In this document: piece by piece, positions 1-8,576 of the stretch
Layout of the letters: every line of letters starts with the position of its first letter
How positions within the stretch are numbered: the stretch's first letter is position 1
Origin: Flavobacterium album
GTDB taxonomy: Bacteria > Bacteroidota > Bacteroidia > Flavobacteriales > Flavobacteriaceae
Length of the DNA: 64,000 nucleotides
Direction: 5' to 3'
NCBI RefSeq assembly: GCF_003096035.1
Contig: NZ_CP029186.1
Coordinates: 1,563,001 to 1,627,000 of the forward strand
The notes under the pieces: generated by a model
What the model saw: the letters and a program-made list of their open reading frames with translations, nothing else
Told to the model about the DNA's origin: nothing
The model's database searches: none
Position numbers and translations under genes: made by a program

Positions 1-34
1 GTGGCACGAAAGATATTTTGATAATATTTGTTAA

Positions 35-604
35 TCACTTCTTTGCACGCAGCATACTTAAAAATTCGGGTGTCATTCCCAAAAAAGATGCCAACATATA
101 CTGCGGTACGCGCTGTACAAATGCAGGATATTTTTGCAGCATCTGCTTATAACTCTCCTCGCTCGTTAAGTTAAAAATATAATGGATGCGCGTAAGCTGT
201 GCCGAATACGCCCTTTCCAGCACCTGCCTGAAATATTTTTCCAATTGCGGTATCTTTTCGAACAGCTCTTCCTGCACGTTACGGTTGATGGCTGCCACAG
301 TTGCGTTCTCGATAGCCTGCAGGTAAAACCCCGAGGGCTGGCCGCTCTTGTAACTGTTGTATTCTGTTATCCACCAGTTCTCAATGCCAAATTGTATTAC
401 CTGTTCCACACCCTTTGGCGTGATGAGGTACATCCGCACCAGGCCTTTTACCACAAAATAATTCTCATGGCACACTTCGCCTTCCCGCAGCAGGTGCTCT
501 TTCTTCTTCACCTCCTTTATAGTAAGGTATGAGGTGAGTAGTTCTTCCTCAGCTGCTGTCAGGGTGATGAACTTTTTGATATGGGTAAGGATCTCTGTAA
601 ACAT
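35..604 (-). CDS. Crp/Fnr-family transcriptional regulator
   Basis: This is a 189-residue one-component regulator of the Crp/Fnr superfamily, the usual length in Bacteroidota. The N-terminal half (about residues 20-110) reads as a cyclic-nucleotide-binding beta-roll, with a G-E-V-C-HENYFVVKG stretch. The C-terminal end (about 160-189) has the helix-turn-helix pattern ASFLGMTPEFLSMLR. No cysteine cluster typical of an oxygen-sensing FNR is present, so the ligand cannot be told. The gene is monocistronic in this window: upstream lies a repeat-containing gap, and downstream only 34 bases remain before the window edge. The target genes are unknown. Confidence 0.9.
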   Translation of the reverse strand: MFTEILTHIKKFITLTAAEEELLTSYLTIKEVKKKEHLLREGEVCHENYFVVKGLVRMYLITPKGVEQVIQFGIENWWITEYNSYKSGQPSGFYLQAIENATVAAINRNVQEELFEKIPQLEKYFRQVLERAYSAQLTRIHYIFNLTSEESYKQMLQKYPAFVQRVPQYMLASFLGMTPEFLSMLRAKK

Positions 605-643
605 CGAAAGATTGTATTAGTAAAGTCTAAATTTAAAAAGAAT

Positions 644-801
644 ATTTAACCACATAGGCACATAGCTCTAAGTTGTTTCGAAAGTTAGAAAAATCGTCCT
701 CAATTATAGTTCAACATAGGTATTGAAGCATAGCTTCAATACTATTGCGGGCTTTATGGACAACCCGATCACTATGAAATCTATGTTGCTATGTGGTTAA
801 A
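644..801. repeat. Palindromic intergenic element with terminal inverted repeats
   Basis: This gap between the Crp-like gene and the bestrophin gene is bounded by 21-nt inverted arms. The left arm begins TTTAACCACATAGG at 644 and the right arm ends CTATGTGGTTAAA at 801; they differ at two positions. Inside lies a perfect 10-bp hairpin (720-729 with 733-742, loop ATA). No open reading frame is present. The structure resembles a non-autonomous MITE or REP-type element. No target-site duplication was established. Confidence 0.6.
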
Positions 802-847
802 TTTTAGTTAGTTTTCAGTATGTGAATATATAACTTTTAAGGCCAAT

Positions 848-880
848 AAAAAAGGGGGCTGCCTTTTTGAGACAGCCCCG
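848..880 (-). terminator. Rho-independent terminator of the bestrophin operon
   Basis: GGGGCTG at 855-861 pairs with CAGCCCC at 873-879. On the minus strand the hairpin is followed by a run of T. It lies 20 bases past the bestrophin stop codon. Confidence 0.85.
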
Positions 881-899
881 GAGTTAACTAAAAACAGGC

Positions 900-1844
900 T
901 TACAAAACAAAATATGCGTTCTTCACGGGTTCGATGTGGCGTGTTACCTGCGGCAGCGCCGTTTCATCAAACTCATCGCGGTATTCATATACCATTTGCA
1001 TCAGGTTCTTTTCGATATTGCACGATATGGTTATCATTGGAGTATCCGTTGGCCTGTTGTCGAAAGGGTCCTGAAGGTGTATAGCCATTTTTTCGATAAG
1101 GAAACATGCGGCGGCTATTGTGGCTACTACCGGAATCTGCATCCAGCCAAGGAAATCGGTCAGGCTAAACGGCAGCAGCAGTATGAAAAGGCACAGCGTA
1201 AATCTTATATAAAGACTGTAAGTTGTCGGGAATATGGTATTCTTGATGCGCTCGCATTTGCCCATCGAATCGCACAGCCTGGTCAGCGTGTTGTCTATCT
1301 CCACCTGTTGGTAGGTATTCAGCTTGCCTCCGTCTTTCGCTCTCCTGAGTTCTTTGGCGTGAAGCATCAGTATGGCATTGGGTACGTGCTTGTGGTTTTT
1401 CACAAAGCGCATTTCATTTTCATTAAGCAGTTGGTTAAGTGGTTTGTAGGGGTCTTTCCCGCGAAGGGACTGCGCCAGGGCATAACACCACGCCGACTGC
1501 CTTTTGGCAAAGCGTTCCTTAAAGTCATGTGCCTCCGTCGAAAAATCGGGGTCTTTGTAAAAAGAGATCACCTGGCGCAACAGCGAGCGGGAGTCGTTCA
1601 CGATGCCGCCCCATACAATACGGGCCTCCCACCAACGGTCGTATGCCTGGTTCGACTTGAAAGCCAGCAGCAGCGATATTATGGTTCCTATTATCGTAGG
1701 TATCGCAATCGGGATATCTATCGAAAAGGCGTGGTAAAAGTGGTGTATGACCTCAAAAACCACCGTGTAGGCAATAACCAGCGCCAGTTCGACCCTGATC
1801 TTACCCAGCACATATTTCATCGGTATTCTTTTTTTTAGCAACAT
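900..1844 (-). CDS. Bestrophin-family (UPF0187) membrane channel protein
   Basis: This 314-residue protein matches the bacterial bestrophin-like family (UPF0187/YneE), pentameric inner-membrane anion channels. The family signature is seen in an N-terminal hydrophobic pair (about 17-40 and 43-63), followed by SNQAYDRWWEAR and a following W-G-I-V-N-D-SR segment. A second hydrophobic pair lies at about 208-250. An alternative start is M9 (position 1820). It ends at its own terminator and begins 17 bases after the USP-like gene, so the two are probably co-transcribed, with the USP-like gene first. The transported ion is inferred from the family only. Confidence 0.9.
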   Translation of the reverse strand: MLLKKRIPMKYVLGKIRVELALVIAYTVVFEVIHHFYHAFSIDIPIAIPTIIGTIISLLLAFKSNQAYDRWWEARIVWGGIVNDSRSLLRQVISFYKDPDFSTEAHDFKERFAKRQSAWCYALAQSLRGKDPYKPLNQLLNENEMRFVKNHKHVPNAILMLHAKELRRAKDGGKLNTYQQVEIDNTLTRLCDSMGKCERIKNTIFPTTYSLYIRFTLCLFILLLPFSLTDFLGWMQIPVVATIAAACFLIEKMAIHLQDPFDNRPTDTPMITISCNIEKNLMQMVYEYRDEFDETALPQVTRHIEPVKNAYFVL

Positions 1845-1861
1845 ATTCGTTGTGTTTTAAA

Positions 1862-2581
1862 TTAAATCCTTGCCGCCTCTTCGTGTATCGAAAGCATCGG
1901 CAGCCCGAAAGCATCATTATCAACAGCCTTTTCTGCTACTGCCTTTTTCGACTTTCGTGTCTCAATCAGCAGGTCGATGCCGTTCCTCTCTATCGCTTCG
2001 TTTACAAAAGGGGCAAAATCTTTGTAGCCGTCTTCGGCAACGCTGGCCTGGCTCACTATCTTGAAATCGAATTGCCGGTTCACAAGCTGTTGCAACTCCT
2101 TTATACCTATCCGGGCATTATTGCTCTCGAGATAAAGCGCTTTGTTGAAAGCCGGCCGGCCGCACCTGCTGCCAAGATGGAGGATAGGCTTTTTGCAGGT
2201 GCTGACCAGCTTACAGAAGTAAGTGTGTATTCTTTTCTTCTCGGCTTTATAGGAAGGTGAGAGGATCACCATATCAGTACCAAGATATTGGAGCAGGTTG
2301 CGCAACAATGCCGCCGAAAGCCCGTATTGGTGATGCACATCAAGCGAACAGTTAGCGGATAACGCTACGGCGTTGTAGCATTCATTAAGCAATTCAGACT
2401 GTGCCTGTGTAAGTGCCCTTCTTGTTTTCCTTAAAAATTCTGCCGCTGAACCGGCGTCGGGCGCCTCAGTGAGTGTTAGCAATACTATGGTGCAGCTTTT
2501 TCCCCTCGCATGCTTTATAGCAGTATCTATAGCATGAAGCGTATCACTTTCAAAAACAGTAGGTATGAGGATGCTTTTCAT
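1862..2581 (-). CDS. Universal-stress-protein-like protein
   Basis: The 239-residue protein begins MKSILIPTVF and alternates hydrophobic strands and helices like the USP/HUP fold. The segment LGTDMVILSP at about 103-112 resembles the USP beta-strand 4 region. The G-x2-G-x9-G-S/T nucleotide motif of classical ATP-binding USPs is not evident, so the second half is degenerate. It is a soluble cytoplasmic protein with no signal peptide. It is the first gene of a two-gene unit with the bestrophin-like channel, suggesting a stress or ion-homeostasis role; this is inference. Confidence 0.6.
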   Translation of the reverse strand: MKSILIPTVFESDTLHAIDTAIKHARGKSCTIVLLTLTEAPDAGSAAEFLRKTRRALTQAQSELLNECYNAVALSANCSLDVHHQYGLSAALLRNLLQYLGTDMVILSPSYKAEKKRIHTYFCKLVSTCKKPILHLGSRCGRPAFNKALYLESNNARIGIKELQQLVNRQFDFKIVSQASVAEDGYKDFAPFVNEAIERNGIDLLIETRKSKKAVAEKAVDNDAFGLPMLSIHEEAARI

Positions 2582-2658
2582 AGTATGCTCTTTTTAAGTT
2601 TATACTACAAAGCAACAACCCGTAAATTAGAATAGATTTAAAATAACATTAGAAAATC

Positions 2659-4053
2659 CTAAGATTTCATATTAGAATTTTTAATGTTGGGCCTGCCGAA
2701 TGTTATCGTCACTACGGTACCTTTGTCCGGCTCGGATTGTACAGCAAGCTCGCCGTTATGCATCCGGATGATTTTCATTGCCAATGGCAGCCCGAGCCCA
2801 TAGCCCGTATAACGTGATGCTTTTTTGCCCCGGAAGAAAGGTTCGTATAAATAAGGTACATCCTCAGGCGGTATGCCTATGCCTATATCGGTAATTACGA
2901 CTTTTATGTTGTTTTTGTCTGCCGTAAGAGCCACAAACACTTCATTGTTATCGGAATACTTTACACCGTTGGCAATAATATTCCCTACGGCCAGTTCCAG
3001 CAATGGCTTATTGCACGGCAGTATCAGGAGTGATTCGTCCTCCGGCATATTGCTTAAAATGATGCTGATGCGGTTGTTTGGGTAGAGCCTGTCGAGGTCG
3101 CCCTTTACATCCATCAGCAGCTCATCGATGCGTGCCACATCCTGCACCTGCTTTTTCCCGTCGTAACCGGTTTGGGTAAGTTTCAGCAGGCTTTCGGTCA
3201 GATTAGAAAGGCGTGTGGCCTGCCGCCCGATGCTTTCCAGGGCGCTGCTGTATTCTTCTGCCGAACGCTCCTTAAGCAGGGTAACTTCGGTTTCTGCCAT
3301 TATGGTAGCTATGGGCGTTTTCAGCTCATGCGATGCATTATTGATAAAATTGGCTTGGATCTCAAAAGAAGTTTCCAGCCTGTCCAGCATATCGTTGAAT
3401 GTATGTGTAAGCGCAGCGATCTCATCCGAATCTTCAGTACCGGTAAGAGGCAGCCGGTTGTGAAGGTTGGAAGCGCTGATGCGGTTCACCTCCTGCGTAA
3501 TCCTTGCCACCGGGTTGATGACCCTTTTGGCCAGGAAGCGCCCAAGGAAATAGGCCAGTATTACAAAGGCCAGCCCGCCAAAGATCATGATGCGCGTAAG
3601 GTACAGGCTCGTAGTATTGCCCCGGCGGTCTTTTGCAGTAACGATGACCATGTACTGGTTGCGGCCTTCATTAAATATCTGCGCATAATAATACTGGTAG
3701 CCTTCCTGCTCCGACCCCGAGCCGTTCTTCATCACGCTTTGATAAAAATCGGGAGAGAGGTGCAGGTCGGTGTTATATTCAAACGAGTTGGAGCCGTTCA
3801 CGCGCAGCACATAGTCTTTTTCATTGATCATTTCTTCCAAGCCGTTGGCTTTAAATTCCCTAAAGTATTCTGCCTTTAAAGGGTCGTGCTGGTAGTGTAT
3901 CGAAGCTACTATTTTCGCCCTGTCCTGTAACCTTTTCAGGAAATAATAGCTATTGTTCTGCTGAAAAAGGAAGAACACCACAAAGCACAACAGCAACGTA
4001 CTGACAACCGAGAGGGCTACATAGGTTATGGTAATCTTCTTTCTTATCTGCAT
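2659..4053 (-). CDS. Sensor histidine kinase, HAMP-HisKA-HATPase type
   Basis: The 464-residue inner-membrane kinase has a first membrane helix at about 10-30, a periplasmic sensor loop at 31-150 and a second helix at about 155-171. A HAMP linker follows (about 172-230). The HisKA box NNASHELKTPIAT has the phospho-acceptor His242. The C-terminal ATPase has an N-box (VGNIIANGVKYSDN), a G1 box (DIGIGIPP) and a G2 box (GYGLGLPLA). The gene starts one base after the stop of the response regulator, so they form one operon with the regulator first. The periplasmic loop matches no sensor I recognise. Confidence 0.95.
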   Translation of the reverse strand: MQIRKKITITYVALSVVSTLLLCFVVFFLFQQNNSYYFLKRLQDRAKIVASIHYQHDPLKAEYFREFKANGLEEMINEKDYVLRVNGSNSFEYNTDLHLSPDFYQSVMKNGSGSEQEGYQYYYAQIFNEGRNQYMVIVTAKDRRGNTTSLYLTRIMIFGGLAFVILAYFLGRFLAKRVINPVARITQEVNRISASNLHNRLPLTGTEDSDEIAALTHTFNDMLDRLETSFEIQANFINNASHELKTPIATIMAETEVTLLKERSAEEYSSALESIGRQATRLSNLTESLLKLTQTGYDGKKQVQDVARIDELLMDVKGDLDRLYPNNRISIILSNMPEDESLLILPCNKPLLELAVGNIIANGVKYSDNNEVFVALTADKNNIKVVITDIGIGIPPEDVPYLYEPFFRGKKASRYTGYGLGLPLAMKIIRMHNGELAVQSEPDKGTVVTITFGRPNIKNSNMKS

Positions 4054-4054
4054 A

Positions 4055-4729
4055 TTATGGCTTTATCACATATCCAAGCCCTTTTATGGTGTGGATCAGC
4101 TTGTTGTCGTAGGGTTTGTCAATCTTTTTGCGGAGGTAATTGATATATACGTCCACCACATTAGTGTTCATATCGAAGTTGATGTTCCATACATTATCCA
4201 GTATCTTTTCCCGCGAAAGTATCATACCCGAGTTTTTTGCCAGGTAGTACAGCAGCAGGAACTCCTTTGCGGTGAGCGGTATGGTATCGCCAGCCCGTGT
4301 TACCGACTTGGCATTGAGGTCTATTATAAGGTCATCTACTTCAATAATTTCAGCCGGTTTTTGCGCCTGCCCGGCCCTGCGCGCCAGTGCGTTGATGCGC
4401 GCCTCGAGCTCGGTGAACTTAAAAGGCTTGGCCATATAGTCATCTGCCCCGGAGTTGAGGCCCGACACAATATTCTCACTGCTGTCCAGTGCCGTAAGCA
4501 TGAGTATCGGCACAAAATTACCGGCAGCGCGGAGACGGCGGCATATCTCGATACCGTTGATGTCCGGCAGCATTACATCCAGCAACACCACATCGAAGCT
4601 ATTACCTTCCAACAGCTGCAATGCCGTAGTCCCATCAAGGGCAGCGCTCACATCATGGCCGCGTTCGGAAAGGCCTTTGCGGATAATGGAGAGCAGGTTG
4701 GGTTCGTCTTCTACTATAAGCAGCTTCAT
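4055..4729 (-). CDS. OmpR/PhoB-type response regulator
   Basis: The 224-residue regulator has a receiver domain (about 1-115) with acidic residues D8/E9, phospho-acceptor Asp51 in LLDVMLPD, and the conserved Lys of MAKPFKF. A winged-helix effector domain follows (about 127-222), ending in HTIKGLGYVIKP, typical of OmpR/PhoB proteins. It is the partner of the overlapping-operon histidine kinase downstream. A minus-strand -7 box (CAAAAATA on the plus strand at 4752-4759) lies about 22 bases upstream of the ATG. Confidence 0.95.
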   Translation of the reverse strand: MKLLIVEDEPNLLSIIRKGLSERGHDVSAALDGTTALQLLEGNSFDVVLLDVMLPDINGIEICRRLRAAGNFVPILMLTALDSSENIVSGLNSGADDYMAKPFKFTELEARINALARRAGQAQKPAEIIEVDDLIIDLNAKSVTRAGDTIPLTAKEFLLLYYLAKNSGMILSREKILDNVWNINFDMNTNVVDVYINYLRKKIDKPYDNKLIHTIKGLGYVIKP

Positions 4730-4904
4730 TCGGTAGGAAAAGGTTTAACCACAAAAATAGAAATTCAAATGTTAAAGGCTTCTAAATTAAAACAGGGCTG
4801 TGCCGATTTATGATATTCGTAAAAGATATATATAAATTTCAGGAATTGTTTTCCTGTGGCAGGCGTTGCACCGCAAGTCTAAGACAGGATTTTAGAACGA
4901 CAAA

Positions 4905-4925
4905 AGCAGCCCGAAAGCTGCTCTT
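4905..4925 (-). terminator. Terminator of the 4950-5522 lipoprotein gene
   Basis: GCTGCT and AGCAGC (4905-4910 and 4917-4922 on the plus strand) form a six-base-pair stem followed on the minus strand by TTTTG. It begins 25 bases after the stop codon. Confidence 0.6.
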
Positions 4926-4949
4926 GTACCCCTAAAATGTAACTGGAAA

Positions 4950-5522
4950 TTATTTTGCTACAGCAGTATTAGCAGCATCATACATCAGGTTGATATCGTC
5001 ATTAGTATAATCGGTAAACTGGTCCGGTGACTGGTCAAAGCCCATCCCTTCCTGAATGATCACGCTGCTTTCGCCTGTAGTGATGCCAACGGTGAATGAA
5101 AGTTTTCCTTTGGTGTCAGCTTTCATGAACGCTGTAGGCTTGTCATCTACAAGTTTATCGAAACTTGGATTTAGCTCTTTATCCGTAGATAGTACTTTGA
5201 TATTTCCCACAGCCTCTTCAGCGGTGCCTTCGTTTTTTGATACCGTCAACTTGAACCTTTTGCCACCGTATACAAACAGTTCGCCTTCGGTAGTACTCTT
5301 GATGATTTTAGCATCTTTTGGCGCTTTCAGGATAATTGGGATGCCTTCGCCACTTAGGTCAAGGTCTACAAATTCAGAGCCTACCAATGGCTTGTCCTCT
5401 GCAGCAGGAGCCTCTGTTGCTGCTTCCGTTTCCGTTCCTTCTTTAGCTTTGTCGCCTTTGCAGCTATATGTTGTAAAAGCCAGTGCCGCGATCGCGCTTA
5501 ATAAAAATAACTTGTTTTTCAT
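4950..5522 (-). CDS. Putative lipoprotein of unknown function
   Basis: This 190-residue lipoprotein starts MKNKLFLLSAIAALAFTTYS with the lipidated Cys21, followed by an acidic Ala/Glu/Thr-rich linker (about 25-45). The rest is a beta-rich domain with no family I recognise. The start at 5522 is preferred over an in-frame ATG at 5573, because the upstream ATG overlaps a -7 box (CAAAGATA on the plus strand, 5571-5578) and would bury the signal sequence. It is monocistronic, with a terminator just downstream. Export to the envelope is well supported; the function is not. Confidence 0.8.
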   Translation of the reverse strand: MKNKLFLLSAIAALAFTTYSCKGDKAKEGTETEAATEAPAAEDKPLVGSEFVDLDLSGEGIPIILKAPKDAKIIKSTTEGELFVYGGKRFKLTVSKNEGTAEEAVGNIKVLSTDKELNPSFDKLVDDKPTAFMKADTKGKLSFTVGITTGESSVIIQEGMGFDQSPDQFTDYTNDDINLMYDAANTAVAK

Positions 5523-5892
5523 GATGTTGTGATTTGTGATTGAATTATTGGTTAATGGTCGATTCGAAGCCAAAGATATGGTAAAGTACTTTGCGATTTT
5601 TCGTCGATGAATATTTGTATCACAACAAACAATATTCGCGCTTACTAACTGAATATTCGTTTTTACAAGGCAGGAAACCGTATTAGCCTGAATGTCAAAA
5701 TTAAGACAATGGGTTTATAATCTTAAGTTAGTCGTTGCAATGCAACGACTCTACAACGTTGTTTAATCTGTATACGTTAATAAAGTTTAATGTGGCGTAG
5801 AGGCGTTGCAATGCAACATCTCACATATGGTTATATCCAACCCACGTTATTAGGCAATAATTATTTAACTTGCGGCTCAAACTGAACAAACT
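5523..5892. other. 370-bp divergent intergenic region with palindromic repeat
   Basis: The gap holds the promoter of the lipoprotein (minus-strand -7 box at 5571-5578) and, nearer the peptidase, a pair of related palindromes (5730-5750 and 5805-5817). They form a split inverted repeat annotated separately. No coding frame is supported, and no clear -7 box was found for the S46 peptidase gene. Confidence 0.6.
5727..5822. repeat. Split palindromic repeat built on GTTGCA-N-TGCAAC
   Basis: AGTCGTTGCA (5730-5739) pairs perfectly with TGCAACGACT (5741-5750). About 55 bases on, a second copy (GTTGCA-A-TGCAAC, 5805-5817) sits in inverted orientation. CTCTAC after the first copy mirrors GTAGAG before the second. 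The same core occurs at 16275-16299, and a related GTAGAG-headed design at 31611-31683. Confidence 0.7.
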
Positions 5893-8037
5893 ATGAAACT
5901 ATTACGATTACTGGTACTGTTGCTTGCCTTTCCTGCCTTAGCGCAGCAGGGCGGCATGTGGATACCTTCCCTGCTGAAAGGGATGAATGAAAGTGAGATG
6001 AAGAGCCTGGGCATGAGAATGACGGCTGATGACATTTATTCTGTCAACCATTCGAGCCTGAAGGATGCTGTGCCGCAATTTAACGGCGGTTGCACTTCGG
6101 AGGTCATTTCGTCTAAAGGGCTGCTGCTTACCAACCACCACTGCGGTTTTGGCGAGATACAGGCGCACTCTACGCTTGAGCACGATTATATTACCAACGG
6201 CTTCTGGGCCATGAGCCTTGAGGAAGAGCTGCCGAACCCTGATGTGGTGGTAACTTTTATCGTGCGTATTGAGGATGTAACTTCAAAAGTGCTCGACGGC
6301 ACACAATCCATCACTGCCGAGAAAGACAGGCAGAAGAAGATACAGGACAACATTGCATCGCTAACTAAAACGCTTCCGAAAGAATCGTGGCAGGAAAACA
6401 GCATCCGTACGTTTTACGAAGGCAACCAGTACATGCTGTTCGTTACCGAAACATTTAAGGACATCCGCCTGGTGGGTGCGCCGCCTTCCTCTATAGGAAA
6501 GTTCGGTTCGGATACCGATAACTGGGTGTGGCCAAGGCATACAGGCGATTTTTCGCTGTTCCGCATCTATGCGAATAAGGACAACAGGCCCGCCGAGTAT
6601 TCTAAAGACAACGTACCGTATACACCAAAACATTACTTCCCAATATCATTGGGCGGCGTTAAGGAAGACGATTTCATGCTGGTGTTTGGCTATCCTGGGC
6701 GTACCACAGAGTACCTGCCTGCCGTAGCGGTAGAGCAGATCGTGAACGTGCTCAACCCTGCGAAAATAGAAGTACGCGATGCCGCACTGAAAGTAGCCGA
6801 TGGCTTTATGCGTAAAGACCAGGCCATCAAAATACAGTATGCCGCTAAGTACGCAAGCATTGCCAACTACTGGAAAAAATGGATAGGGGAGACACAGGGC
6901 CTTAAGAAAAGCAATGCTGTGGCGCTGAAAAAAGCCGAAGAGGCTGCATTTATGGCAAGGGTAGCAAAAGCGGGGAAACAGGGCGAATATGGCACCCTGT
7001 TCACCGATTTCGAGAAGAACTACAAAGAGATAGAGCCTTACACACTGGCTCGCGATTATTTCATGGAAGTTGCATTGCGCAATACCGAGCTGCTTACCAT
7101 AGGCTACAGGATGTACCAGTTGGAGCAGGCTTATACCGCACGCGGCGAGCAGGCTTTTAATGACCGCAGGAACAACACCATTGCAGCGCTTGAAGAGACT
7201 TATAAAGATTATAACAAGAATGTCGACGAAAAGGTGTTCGAGCAGCTAATAGCGCTTTACGGTACCAAATCGCCTAAGCAATTCCTGCCGCAGGAGGTTA
7301 TAGGTGCCGACTACAAGGCGCTGACCGCATCGGTTTACGGTTCTTCGAAGCTTACTTCCTATGCAGGTGCAAAAGAGCTTTTGAGCGGCGACGGCAAAAC
7401 CGTTATCGAAAAACTGAATGCTGATAAAGGCTACCAGTTGGTAAAAGCCATGGCCGATGCCTACAGCACTAAAGTCGCGCCAAAATATGACGAAATCAAC
7501 TTGAGGATCGCTTCATTGCAGCGCACCTATATGAAAGGCATACTCGAGCTAAGCCCGAAAGATGCCCGTATATTTCCTGATGCCAACAGCACGCTAAGGG
7601 TTACTTATGGCAAAGTGAACGGCTACGAGCCAAGGGATGCGACTTACTACCAACCGCTGACTTACCTGGATGGCGTTATTGAAAAATATGTTCCGGGCGA
7701 TTATGAATTTGACGTGCCATCAAAACTGATTGACCTGTATAATAAGAAAGACTACGGCCGTTATGGCGAGAAAGGCAGGATGCCGGTTTGCTTTATTGGT
7801 ACTAATCACACCACCGGCGGCAACTCGGGCAGCCCTGCTATCGATGCAAAAGGTAACCTGATCGGCCTCAATTTTGACCGTGTGTGGGAAGGCACGATGA
7901 GCGACATTCATTACGACCCTTCCATCTGCCGGAATATCATGGTAGACATCCGTTACGTACTGTTCATCATCGATAAATTTGCGGGCGCAAAGCACCTGGT
8001 GGACGAGATGAAAATCGTAAATGCGAAGAAAAAATAG
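5893..8037 (+). CDS. S46-family dipeptidyl peptidase, DPP11-like
   Basis: This 714-residue protein belongs to peptidase family S46 (DPP7/DPP11), periplasmic or surface exopeptidases that release dipeptides from the N-termini of peptides. A signal peptide covers residues 1-17 (ending ALA). The chymotrypsin-like catalytic residues are visible: His82/His83 in LLTNHHCGF, Asp219 in HTGDFSLF and Ser645 in TGGNSGSP. The residue 18 positions after the catalytic Ser is Arg663. In Porphyromonas DPP11 the equivalent Arg673 confers Asp/Glu preference at P1, whereas DPP7 has Gly, so an acidic-residue-specific enzyme is predicted. The length is normal for the family. Confidence 0.95.
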   Translation: MKLLRLLVLLLAFPALAQQGGMWIPSLLKGMNESEMKSLGMRMTADDIYSVNHSSLKDAVPQFNGGCTSEVISSKGLLLTNHHCGFGEIQAHSTLEHDYITNGFWAMSLEEELPNPDVVVTFIVRIEDVTSKVLDGTQSITAEKDRQKKIQDNIASLTKTLPKESWQENSIRTFYEGNQYMLFVTETFKDIRLVGAPPSSIGKFGSDTDNWVWPRHTGDFSLFRIYANKDNRPAEYSKDNVPYTPKHYFPISLGGVKEDDFMLVFGYPGRTTEYLPAVAVEQIVNVLNPAKIEVRDAALKVADGFMRKDQAIKIQYAAKYASIANYWKKWIGETQGLKKSNAVALKKAEEAAFMARVAKAGKQGEYGTLFTDFEKNYKEIEPYTLARDYFMEVALRNTELLTIGYRMYQLEQAYTARGEQAFNDRRNNTIAALEETYKDYNKNVDEKVFEQLIALYGTKSPKQFLPQEVIGADYKALTASVYGSSKLTSYAGAKELLSGDGKTVIEKLNADKGYQLVKAMADAYSTKVAPKYDEINLRIASLQRTYMKGILELSPKDARIFPDANSTLRVTYGKVNGYEPRDATYYQPLTYLDGVIEKYVPGDYEFDVPSKLIDLYNKKDYGRYGEKGRMPVCFIGTNHTTGGNSGSPAIDAKGNLIGLNFDRVWEGTMSDIHYDPSICRNIMVDIRYVLFIIDKFAGAKHLVDEMKIVNAKKK

Positions 8038-8203
8038 CACATGATATTTCTGCGGACTGACTAGTAGTTGGTGATAAAATAACAGCATATGTATTTACCG
8101 GGCTCCCGGGCCTTTATAATAAGGGTATGGGAGGGAAAAAGTTGTATTTAAACAGCTGTATGTCAGTATTTAAAGGCCTTAAAAAAAATTTAGCGCTAAA
8201 TAT

Positions 8204-8232
8204 TTTGTGATATTAAAAAATTTATATCTTTG
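8204..8232 (+). promoter_or_regulatory. Bacteroidota-type promoter of the small lipoprotein gene
   Basis: TTTG at 8204-8207, a 17-base spacer, and TATCTTTG at 8225-8232 match the TTTG-N17-20-TAnnTTTG consensus. The start codon is 36 bases past the -7 box. Confidence 0.85.
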
Positions 8233-8268
8233 CCTCGAATTAATAATTAACCTTTATAATTTAGTAAG

Positions 8269-8496
8269 ATGAAAAAAATCGTATTAAGCCTTGCGCTAGT
8301 AGCTATGATGAGTGTATCTGTTGTTTCTTGTAAAGATGCAGCTAAAGAAGAGCCTACAACTGAAGAAACTAATGTTGAAACTACAGTTGAAACTCCAGCT
8401 GAAACTCCGGCTGAGACTCCAGCAGATTCTACAGTTAAAACAACTGATTCAACTGCAGTTAAAACTGAAACTACTACAACTCCTGCTGCTCACTAA
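8269..8496 (+). CDS. Small Thr/Glu-rich lipoprotein
   Basis: The 75-residue product has a lipoprotein signal (MKKIVLSLALVAMMSVSVVS, Cys21) followed by a low-complexity tail of Glu, Thr, Pro and Ala. The tail contains the tripeptide-like repeats VETT/AETP. No folded domain is visible. A consensus promoter precedes it and a strong terminator follows within 30 bases, so it is expressed as an independent and probably abundant short transcript. Similar tiny lipoproteins are common in Flavobacterium, without assigned function. Confidence 0.8.
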   Translation: MKKIVLSLALVAMMSVSVVSCKDAAKEEPTTEETNVETTVETPAETPAETPADSTVKTTDSTAVKTETTTTPAAH

Positions 8497-8521
8497 GAAT
8501 CGCAAGACTATAGTAATAAAG

Positions 8522-8551
8522 AAGCCTTTCGCATTGCGAAGGGCTTTTTTT
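8522..8551 (+). terminator. Terminator of the small lipoprotein gene
   Basis: AAGCCTTTCGC (8522-8532) pairs with GCGAAGGGCTT (8536-8546) around the loop ATT, followed by a T-run. There is one G-T wobble. Confidence 0.9.
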
Positions 8552-8576
8552 ATGGACAATTAAACCAGATCAGGCT

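Noticed and set aside
936..1838. 300-residue plus-strand ORF opposite the bestrophin gene
   Set aside because: The minus frame has clear family motifs; the opposite frame is a shadow with no domain.
3172..3879. Long plus-strand ORF opposite the histidine kinase
   Set aside because: It mirrors the kinase coding sequence and lacks start context and motifs.
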